Assembly (NCBI GenBank): GCA_964478125.1
Contig: CAYZGR010000074.1
Coordinates: 1-13,540, forward strand
DNA: 13,540 nucleotides
Reading direction: 5' to 3'
Source of the DNA: FW021-bin31 sp964478125
GTDB lineage: Bacteria; Bacteroidota; Bacteroidia; Chitinophagales; Chitinophagaceae
The position numbers were made by a program, and so were the translations under genes. Below, piece after piece: positions 7,336 through 13,279 of this stretch. A model generated the notes under the pieces. The model had not been told where the DNA came from. It ran no database searches and was given only the letters and a program-made list of their open reading frames with translations. Position 1 is the stretch's first letter; every line of letters starts with the position of its first letter.

Positions 7336-8418
7336 ATGAGTGTAAGAAAGAAAATATTAGTTATACCTGGAGACGGGATTGGCCGGGAAGTGATCCCGTG
7401 GGGGAAAAAGGTCTTGGAGACCATAGCACAACAAGGGGGGCATAATTTTGAATTTGAGGAAGGTCAAATGGGGCATGTGGCTATAGAGGCTACCGGAGAT
7501 CCATTACCTGATGAAACACTGGAAAAGGCCAGGCAAAGCGATGCCATTTTATTTGGCGCCATTGGGCATGTAAAATATGATAATGACCCCGCCTTAAAGA
7601 TCAGACCGGAACAGGGGTTACTCAAGATCCGTAAAGAACTGGGGTTGTATGCCAATCTTCGTCCGATCAGGCTGTTTGATGAATTGTTGGATGCTTCCAG
7701 TATTAAACCCGAGATCTTAAGGGGGGCTGATATTTTATTTTTCAGAGAACTCACCGGGGATGTGTATTTTGGTGAAAAGAAAAAAGCGGAGGATGGTTCA
7801 TGGGCGTCAGACCTGATGAATTATAAACGATTTGAAGTAGAGCGTATCGCACGCAAAGCTTTTCAGGCAGCCATGACCCGAAAGAAAAGGTTATGTTCTG
7901 TGGATAAAGCCAATGTATTGGAAACTTCCCGCTTATGGCGGGGAGTGGTGCAGGATGTGGCGCGAGAATTCCCAGAGGTGGAAACCGAACACATGTTTAT
8001 TGATAATGCGGCGATGCAATTGGTAAAAGATCCCAAGCGTTTTGATGTAGTAGTAACAGGGAACCTGTTTGGAGACATTCTGACGGATGAAGCATCACAA
8101 ATCGCAGGTTCCATGGGTATGCTGGCATCGGCATCCATCGGAGACCAGATCGGCTTTTATGAGCCCATTCATGGTTCGGCGCATGATATTGTGGGGAAAG
8201 GGATTGCCAACCCATTGGCCTGCATCTTATCTGCCGCTCTTTTGCTTGATATATCTTTTGGGTTGAAGAAGGAGTCGGAAGCGGTGATCTTTGCAGTTGA
8301 AAAGGTACTGAAACAAGGTTATCGTACGATTGATATCGCACAGAAAAATACGCCTAATGATTTCGTTTTGAGTACGAGGTCTATGGGTGAAAAGGTTGTA
8401 GAAAAGATTCGTGAATAA
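7336..8418 (+). CDS. leuB: 3-isopropylmalate dehydrogenase
   Basis: This 360-residue protein is the NAD-dependent oxidative decarboxylase that converts 3-isopropylmalate to 2-oxoisocaproate. The N-terminal IPGDGIG block (10-16) is followed by the substrate arginines at 99, 109 and 137, Tyr144 in DVYFG, and Lys191. The metal aspartates are at 224, 247 and 251 (NLFGDILTDEAS). The cofactor region contains EPIHGSAHDI (about 276-285), where most homologues have GSAPDI; His in place of Pro is a mild variation. ELTGDVYFG fits isopropylmalate rather than isocitrate dehydrogenase. It follows leuD by 9 bp and precedes the methyltransferase gene by 8 bp. Confidence 0.97.
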   Translation: MSVRKKILVIPGDGIGREVIPWGKKVLETIAQQGGHNFEFEEGQMGHVAIEATGDPLPDETLEKARQSDAILFGAIGHVKYDNDPALKIRPEQGLLKIRKELGLYANLRPIRLFDELLDASSIKPEILRGADILFFRELTGDVYFGEKKKAEDGSWASDLMNYKRFEVERIARKAFQAAMTRKKRLCSVDKANVLETSRLWRGVVQDVAREFPEVETEHMFIDNAAMQLVKDPKRFDVVVTGNLFGDILTDEASQIAGSMGMLASASIGDQIGFYEPIHGSAHDIVGKGIANPLACILSAALLLDISFGLKKESEAVIFAVEKVLKQGYRTIDIAQKNTPNDFVLSTRSMGEKVVEKIRE

Positions 8419-8426
8419 TAGAGTAT

Positions 8427-9185
8427 ATGCAATGGAATACCGCGTTATATGACCGACAGCATGCCTTCGTATCAAAATATGGAGAAGCGTTGGTTGAAAT
8501 ATTAAACCCCAGGCCCGGAGAACAAATCCTGGATTTAGGATGTGGTACGGGCGATTTGGCTAACGAGATCACATTATTGGAAGGCGGGGTTACGGGGGTG
8601 GATGCTTCCCGGGAGATGCTTGAGGAGGCGAAGGCAAAATATCCGAAAGTGGAGTTTGTTTGTTCTGATATTCGTAAGCTTGATTTAGGAAAGAAATTTG
8701 ATGCGGTGTTCTCCAATGCCGTGTTACATTGGATAAAGGAGCCGGGTCTGGTTTTGGAAAGAATCGCGGCTCATTTAAACGAAGGGGGACGTTTTGTTGC
8801 TGAATTGGGGGCGAAGGGAAACGTGGAGAAAATAAGAAATACCATTCATAATGTGTTGGATGAAAATGGATTTAAAAAACAAGCGGCTATTCGCAAGTGG
8901 TATTTTCCTTCTTTAGCGGAATATGCTACTTTGTTGGAGAAGCATGGTTTCGGCATCCGTTTTATTGAGACTTATGAGCGTCCTACGGTATTGAAAGACA
9001 CCCGGGATGGAATAGTAGAATGGTTGGAAATGTTTGCCGGTTCTTTTTTTGAAGAGATAAATAATGAAAAAAAGCAAGGGTTATTGTTTGAAATTCAGGA
9101 TCGGTTGTATGACGTATTATTTAAAAACGGGAAATGGATCGCAGATTACAAGCGCTTGAGGTTTTGTGCTTTTAAGGATAAATAA
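8427..9185 (+). CDS. Class I SAM-dependent methyltransferase, Tam-like, inside the leu operon
   Basis: This 252-residue protein has a Rossmann-type methyltransferase fold. SAM motif I is LDLGCGTGD (35-43), the acidic residue ending strand 2 is Asp59 in GVDAS, and SDIRKLDLG (80-88) and SNAVLHWI (96-103) follow. By overall layout it resembles E. coli trans-aconitate 2-methyltransferase (Tam), also 252 residues: a WN..LY start, a DIR block, a (L/H)W(I/L) block, and a C-terminal DGIVEWLE...NGKWIADYKR segment resembling Tam's IIDWV...NGQILLAF. The comparison is from memory, not an alignment. The gene sits 8 bp after leuB and 19 bp before leuA, so it is part of the operon. Tam-type enzymes methylate tricarboxylic-acid-like anions, and yeast Tmt1 also methylates 3-isopropylmalate, so a leucine-pathway acid is a plausible substrate. 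This is inference; an unrelated small molecule is possible. Confidence 0.85.
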   Translation: MQWNTALYDRQHAFVSKYGEALVEILNPRPGEQILDLGCGTGDLANEITLLEGGVTGVDASREMLEEAKAKYPKVEFVCSDIRKLDLGKKFDAVFSNAVLHWIKEPGLVLERIAAHLNEGGRFVAELGAKGNVEKIRNTIHNVLDENGFKKQAAIRKWYFPSLAEYATLLEKHGFGIRFIETYERPTVLKDTRDGIVEWLEMFAGSFFEEINNEKKQGLLFEIQDRLYDVLFKNGKWIADYKRLRFCAFKDK

Positions 9186-9204
9186 CCCAATAAATTAACC
9201 AGTT

Positions 9205-10719
9205 ATGGATGACAAAAACCGGGTGTATATTTTTGACACCACATTAAGAGACGGGGAACAGGTTCCGGGTTGTCAATTGACGACCGTAGAGAAAATTGAA
9301 ATTGCCAAAGAGCTGGAACTGTTGGGAGTGGATGTCATAGAAGCCGGCTTTCCCATATCCAGCCCTGGGGATTTTAAGAGTGTAGTTGAGATTTCCAAGG
9401 CGGTAAGTAATCCTGTTATTTGCGCATTGACCCGTGCAAACAGGAAAGATATTGATTCGGCGGCGGATTCCCTGAAATATGCGAAGCGCAAGCGTATTCA
9501 TACGGGAATCGGCGCTTCCGATATCCATATAAAGAATAAGTTCAATAGTACACGAGAGGCCGTACTGGAACGAGCCGTTGATGCGGTCGCCTATGCGAAA
9601 AAACTTGTAGAGGATATTGAATTCTATGCAGAGGATGCCGGCAGGGCAGATAATGTTTATCTGGCCCGTATGGTCGAGGCCGTTATTGCCGCCGGCGCTA
9701 CCGTGGTAAATATTCCCGATACCAATGGCTATTGTCTTCCGGAGCAATATGCAGATAAGATCAGCTATCTTGTAAATCACGTTTCTAATATTGATAAAGC
9801 CATTATTTCCGTCCATTGCCATAATGATCTCGGGTTGGCAACCGCCAATTCAATAGCCGGTTTGCAGGCCGGTGCGCGACAGATAGAGGGAACGATTAAC
9901 GGGGTAGGGGAGCGTGCTGGAAATACCTCTCTTGAAGAGGTAAGTATGATCTTGAAAGTGCATGAGCAATCGCTGGGATTGCATACTCATATTAGTTCAA
10001 AAAGATTTTATAACCTGAGTAGCCTGGTGTCTCAAAGAATGCGTATGCCGGTGCAGGCCAATAAGGCTATCGTTGGGAAGAATGCCTTTGCACATAGCTC
10101 CGGGATCCATCAGGACGGCGTTTTGAAAAATAAAGAAAATTATCAGATCATGAATCCGGAGGATATTGGAATCCCATCTCATTCCATTATCCTTACAGCA
10201 AGGAGCGGCCGTCATGCTTTGAAACATCGTTTGGAGCGGTTGGGCTACCAGATGAATAAAGTAAGGCTGGACGAAGTTTATACCAACTTCCTGGAAATGG
10301 CGGATAGAATAAAAGAAGTGAATGATCAGGATCTGTTGATCTTAATGGGAGGAGAAAAGCAAAAAGAGCAGATCGGTGAAAACGGAGTGAGCGTGAAGCT
10401 GGTACAGGTGGTTTGCGGCAATCCGCTAAGGCCCATGTCTACCGTTAGACTGGTGATCAAAGGAGAAGAAAAGGAGGCCAGCGCTTCAGGAAATGGTCCG
10501 GTAGATGCCACGGTCAAAGCCATTCACAAATTGGTGGATGACACCATTAAATTGGAAGAATTTAATATACAGGCCATAAATGGAGGGAGCGACGATGTAA
10601 GCAAGGTGAGCCTCCAGGTTTCTCATGATGGCAGATCCTATTATGGCTTTGGTTATAGCACCGACATAGTAAATGCGTCTGTGAATGCCTATATTGATGC
10701 TTTGAATAAGATCTTGTAA
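9205..10719 (+). CDS. leuA: 2-isopropylmalate synthase
   Basis: This 504-residue protein is the committing enzyme of leucine synthesis, condensing acetyl-CoA with 2-oxoisovalerate. The TIM-barrel domain opens with DTTLRDGEQ (11-19), carrying the catalytic Arg15 and metal ligand Asp16. The metal histidines are His204 and His206 in VHCHNDLG, and Asn240 in GVGERAGN completes the site. FAHSSGIHQDG follows in the linker region and fits isopropylmalate synthase rather than homocitrate synthase. The C-terminal part (about 370-504) is the LeuA regulatory/dimerisation domain, which confers leucine feedback inhibition in the family, so enzyme-level control is expected. Citramalate synthase is the main alternative; similarity to E. 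coli LeuA argues against it. It is the last gene of the operon and is followed by a terminator. Confidence 0.96.
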   Translation: MDDKNRVYIFDTTLRDGEQVPGCQLTTVEKIEIAKELELLGVDVIEAGFPISSPGDFKSVVEISKAVSNPVICALTRANRKDIDSAADSLKYAKRKRIHTGIGASDIHIKNKFNSTREAVLERAVDAVAYAKKLVEDIEFYAEDAGRADNVYLARMVEAVIAAGATVVNIPDTNGYCLPEQYADKISYLVNHVSNIDKAIISVHCHNDLGLATANSIAGLQAGARQIEGTINGVGERAGNTSLEEVSMILKVHEQSLGLHTHISSKRFYNLSSLVSQRMRMPVQANKAIVGKNAFAHSSGIHQDGVLKNKENYQIMNPEDIGIPSHSIILTARSGRHALKHRLERLGYQMNKVRLDEVYTNFLEMADRIKEVNDQDLLILMGGEKQKEQIGENGVSVKLVQVVCGNPLRPMSTVRLVIKGEEKEASASGNGPVDATVKAIHKLVDDTIKLEEFNIQAINGGSDDVSKVSLQVSHDGRSYYGFGYSTDIVNASVNAYIDALNKIL

Positions 10720-10744
10720 CTTTTGAGGCGATTCGTTTGTTTGT

Positions 10745-10776
10745 ACCCGTGGTTCGTTAAGGGCTGCGGGTTTTTT
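10745..10776 (+). terminator. Intrinsic terminator of the leu operon
   Basis: ACCCGTGG (10745-10752) pairs with CTGCGGGT (10764-10771), six Watson-Crick and two G-U pairs around an 11-base loop, followed immediately by a run of T (10771-10776). It starts 26 bp past the leuA stop. Its T-run reaches the stop codon of the convergent gene at 10775. The minus strand has no matching T-tract, so it acts in one direction. Confidence 0.8.
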
Positions 10777-11533
10777 ATCGTATATTCTGATTCTCAAAAT
10801 CCATATCGGGCCTTTTCACATACACTTTTCTGAAAAGTTTCACCGCTCTTTTGATGTCTACTAATAGTTCATAATCGGTTGAATTACGAACAAAAATATA
10901 GGAGGGATTATACCATAATAAGAAAGCTTTGAGCGAGTCTCCTTTTAAGTGAAAGAGGTCTTCAATCTGTTTGGGATGAATACGCGAGGCGATGTATTTT
11001 TGTTGCTCAAAAGCTTTGTAATCCTTTTGAAAGCGCCAAAGCCGCTTTTGTCTGCCGCTGAGTGCATCATAGAGTGCCGTGATGGGATGGGAGACCGCTC
11101 CCAGGCCGCGGGTTTTGTTTTGGTCGAGGGCGTCAGAAAACCAGGATCTCCTTTCAGCCGAATCTCTCGCATAATCGGGCCGTTGTCCGATGATATCAAC
11201 AGGTGCGAAACTATACTTGTTCTTATGCAGGAAAACATTGATTACCTGCCGTTCATAAAGCGCGTTAACCTGCACCGTATCATTGGCATAACCGATATAA
11301 GAAAATACCAGGCGGTTATAATCGTATGCTTCAATCTTATAATTCCCGGCGCTATCCGTCATGGTTCCCGTCCCTTTGCTGATGTTGTAAACGCTCACTC
11401 TAAATAGCGGTTTTTCACTTTCAGCATCTGTTACCTGCCCGATAATGCTTACTCTTCTTTGAGCCGTAACATTTCCCCAAAAGGTAAGCAGTAGCGGTAA
11501 AATAGATAATATGAGGTAGGGCCTCTGTTTCAT
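10775..11533 (-). CDS. Secreted protein with CarboxypepD_reg-like domain
   Basis: This 252-residue protein starts with a Sec signal peptide (about residues 1-25, hydrophobic core LILSILPLLLTFW, likely cut after VTAQ or TAQ). A beta-sandwich domain of the carboxypeptidase-regulatory-like type follows (about 28-105): IIGQVTDAESEKPL, then VYNISKGTGTMTDSAGNY and LVFSYIGYAND. In Bacteroidota this domain is common at the N-terminus of TonB-dependent SusC-like receptors, but there is no plug or barrel here. The remaining part (about 115-252) is charged and partly helical with many aromatic residues, and has no recognised motif. It probably lies in the periplasm or at the surface. It is divergent from the zinc hydrolase gene and convergent with leuA. 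No function can be assigned. Confidence 0.85.
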   Translation of the reverse strand: MKQRPYLILSILPLLLTFWGNVTAQRRVSIIGQVTDAESEKPLFRVSVYNISKGTGTMTDSAGNYKIEAYDYNRLVFSYIGYANDTVQVNALYERQVINVFLHKNKYSFAPVDIIGQRPDYARDSAERRSWFSDALDQNKTRGLGAVSHPITALYDALSGRQKRLWRFQKDYKAFEQQKYIASRIHPKQIEDLFHLKGDSLKAFLLWYNPSYIFVRNSTDYELLVDIKRAVKLFRKVYVKRPDMDFENQNIR

Positions 11534-11543
11534 GTTTACCTGT

Positions 11544-11551
11544 CAAACCTA
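11544..11551 (-). promoter_or_regulatory. Promoter -7 box for the CarboxypepD_reg-like gene
   Basis: The minus strand reads TAGGTTTG, a perfect TAnnTTTG match, ending only 10 bases before the ATG at 11533. If it is used, the mRNA has a 5' leader of only a few bases and is nearly leaderless. Confidence 0.55.
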
Positions 11552-11603
11552 CTATAAATGTATGATTGGGAAAAATGCTTTCACAAAATTTTAATAAATG
11601 GAA

Positions 11604-11611
11604 TATATTTG
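11604..11611 (+). promoter_or_regulatory. Promoter -7 box for the zinc hydrolase gene
   Basis: TATATTTG is a perfect TAnnTTTG match, 36 bases before the ATG at 11648. TTTC at 11579-11582 is a near match to a -33 TTTG at about 21 bp spacing. The box lies downstream of the alternative ATG at 11558, which supports the later start. Confidence 0.6.
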
Positions 11612-11647
11612 CTTCAGGTCCTTTCCGGTATTTCTAAATGTATTTTC

Positions 11648-12658
11648 ATGTTAAAGAAAGTGTTTGTTGCGCTTTTGTGTCTGTCCCTTGTTCTGGCCAC
11701 TTCCTTGATGTCTTTGGGATGGGGCGTTTGGGGACACGAACATATTAACCGTGCCGCCGTTTTTGCGCTGCCCGAATCGATGCGGGCCTTTTATTTTAAT
11801 CATATTGACTTTATTACCATAGAAGCTTCTATCCCCGACGTAAGAAAATATGCCATAAATGCCAGGAATGAATTCCCGCGCCATTATATCGATCTGGAGA
11901 AATATGGTGCAGAACCGTTTAAGTCTCTGCCTGAAGATTGGGATGCCGCGGTAGCGAAGTACGGGAAGGATTCGCTTTACAAAAATGGTATTTTACCCTG
12001 GTATATTCAACAGATGACGGACAAATTGACAAAGGCTTTTAAGAAACAGGATAAAGCCTTGATCCTGTTCTTGTCGGCAGATCTGGCACATTATATTGGC
12101 GATGCCTGCCAACCCTTACATACTACTGAAAATTATGATGGGCAGTTGACCGGCCAAAAGGGCGTACACGCTTTTTTTGAATCGCTGCTTCCCGAACGGT
12201 ATGGCGCCGGTTTTAATTTACATACTCCCCCCGCCCGCTATTATGATAATATTGAAAAGGCTTCCTGGGATATTCTTCGGGAGAGCCACGCCCTTGTCCG
12301 GCCCTTGTTGAATACAGAAAAGAAGTTACTGGATAGTTGGCCGAAAGACAGCATATACAGGTTCAATAAGAAGGGTAAAATTCTCAAAAACCAGTATCGC
12401 CAGCCGTATTTTACTCCGGAATTTTCAAAGGCCTTTTATCAAAATCTAAATGGGATGATTGGTGCCCAAATGAGGCATGCTATTCAGACAACGGCGGATT
12501 TTTGGTATACCGCCTGGGTGAATGCGGGAAAGCCGGATCTGAATATACTGGATGATAAATATTCTTTTAAAATGAATCGAAGATCCTTAAGGAAAGCGTA
12601 TAAGCTTTGGCGTAAAAAGGGGAAACTGATAGAGATTAAATCAAGCGCAGAATTTTAA
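11648..12658 (+). CDS. Secreted zinc-dependent phospholipase C / S1-P1 nuclease superfamily protein
   Basis: From ATG 11648 the protein has 336 residues: a Sec signal peptide (MLKKVFVALLCLSLVLATS...) and a mature chain probably beginning at or near Trp25. WGVWGH (25-30) matches the WGxxGH pattern in which the mature N-terminal Trp and a nearby His bind zinc in S1/P1 nucleases and related phospholipases C. Further likely ligands are Asp64, His79 and Asp82 (RHYID), His148, Asp152 and His158 in AHYIGDACQPLH, and His174 and Glu178 in GVHAFFES. The family is a periplasmic or secreted trinuclear-zinc phosphodiesterase, cleaving nucleic acids or phospholipids; I cannot tell which. An in-frame ATG at 11558 adds 30 residues ahead of the signal peptide and lies upstream of the predicted promoter, so I reject it. 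The gene is convergent with the yrdC gene (7 bp gap). Confidence 0.88.
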   Translation: MLKKVFVALLCLSLVLATSLMSLGWGVWGHEHINRAAVFALPESMRAFYFNHIDFITIEASIPDVRKYAINARNEFPRHYIDLEKYGAEPFKSLPEDWDAAVAKYGKDSLYKNGILPWYIQQMTDKLTKAFKKQDKALILFLSADLAHYIGDACQPLHTTENYDGQLTGQKGVHAFFESLLPERYGAGFNLHTPPARYYDNIEKASWDILRESHALVRPLLNTEKKLLDSWPKDSIYRFNKKGKILKNQYRQPYFTPEFSKAFYQNLNGMIGAQMRHAIQTTADFWYTAWVNAGKPDLNILDDKYSFKMNRRSLRKAYKLWRKKGKLIEIKSSAEF

Positions 12659-12659
12659 G

Positions 12660-12682
12660 AGGCTATCAGGCTCTGATAGTCT
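12660..12682. terminator. Hairpin at the convergent gene ends, candidate terminator
   Basis: AGGCTATCAG (12660-12669) pairs with CTGATAGTCT (12673-12682) around a GCT loop, ten pairs including one G-U. It begins 2 bases past the zinc hydrolase stop and contains the stop codon of the minus-strand yrdC gene. Flanks are AT-rich (TTTTAAG on the left, GAATTT on the right) but lack long T-tracts, so two-way termination is plausible, not certain. Confidence 0.5.
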
Positions 12683-13238
12683 GAATTTCCCCATTCTTGT
12701 TGAGTTTAATAATTCTTGAAGGGGCGGCAAGATGCCGGTCTTCCTGCCTGTATTCCACAATATAATCTACGCCCTTTCGGATCACCTCTGTTATTTCAGA
12801 AAATATTCTCGGGGCGGGTTGCCCGCTGATGTTTGCAGAAGTGGAAACGACAGGCTTGCCCAGTCTTTTAATTAATGCTTTGCAGAAAGGCTCTTTAACT
12901 ACCCGGATGGCAATGCTTCCATCCTCATTTACAAGATTATCGGGAAGGCCAAGTGCATTGTCATAAATGACTGTTGTCGGTCGGTCCGAGTTTTGTAGTA
13001 TATCAAATATGGCAGGATTAGGAGCTGCTACATATTTCAGGATAGCCCTCCCTTCAGCCACCAAAATAATGAGGCTCTTGCTGTCATCCCGCTGTTTTAG
13101 TTTATAAATCCGGTCAATAGCTTTTGCATCGGTGGCATCGCAGCCGATGCCCCAGACCGTGTCTGTAGGATAAAGAATAAGCCCGCCCGCTTTTACAGTT
13201 TGCACCGCCTTATGTATAGATTGCTGAAGTAACTCCAA
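12666..13238 (-). CDS. Threonylcarbamoyl-AMP synthase, YrdC/TsaC type
   Basis: This 190-residue protein consists of a single Sua5/YciO/YrdC domain. The family enzyme TsaC makes threonylcarbamoyl-AMP from threonine, bicarbonate and ATP, the first step of t6A37 tRNA modification in the cytosol. Visible blocks are ILYPTDTVWGIGCDA (about 21-35), KLKQRDDSKSLIIL (about 46-59) in the nucleotide-binding region, and VVSTSANISGQPAP (about 133-146). It lacks the extra C-terminal Sua5 domain, so it is the short TsaC/YrdC/YwlC form. YciO-like paralogues share this fold, so the specific role is probable rather than proven. The only start that preserves the family N-terminus is TTG at 13236-13238 (MELLQQS); the frame reaches a stop at 13254-13256 with no ATG between. 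Its promoter is squeezed between the gene and the CRISPR array. Confidence 0.93.
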   Translation of the reverse strand: MELLQQSIHKAVQTVKAGGLILYPTDTVWGIGCDATDAKAIDRIYKLKQRDDSKSLIILVAEGRAILKYVAAPNPAIFDILQNSDRPTTVIYDNALGLPDNLVNEDGSIAIRVVKEPFCKALIKRLGKPVVSTSANISGQPAPRIFSEITEVIRKGVDYIVEYRQEDRHLAAPSRIIKLNKNGEIQTIRA

Positions 13239-13254
13239 AGTGAAATATTTTTTT

Positions 13255-13262
13255 CAAAGGTA
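13255..13262 (-). promoter_or_regulatory. Promoter -7 box for the yrdC gene
   Basis: The minus strand reads TACCTTTG, a perfect TAnnTTTG match, ending 16 bases before the TTG start and only 17 bases from the first CRISPR repeat. The -33 region of this promoter would fall inside repeat 1. No TTTG is seen there at the normal spacing. Confidence 0.6.
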
Positions 13263-13279
13263 AGATCCATTTCCCGTAA

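Noticed and set aside
9244..9822. A 192-codon antisense open frame within leuA
   Set aside because: It is a by-product of the codon use of leuA; its translation is low-quality and matches no motif.
10949..11407. A 152-codon plus-strand frame opposite the CarboxypepD_reg-like gene
   Set aside because: The minus-strand frame has a signal peptide, a recognisable domain and a promoter, while this one has none of these.
11558..11647. A 30-residue N-terminal extension of the zinc hydrolase from ATG 11558
   Set aside because: It lies upstream of a perfect -7 box and would place residues in front of a normal signal peptide.
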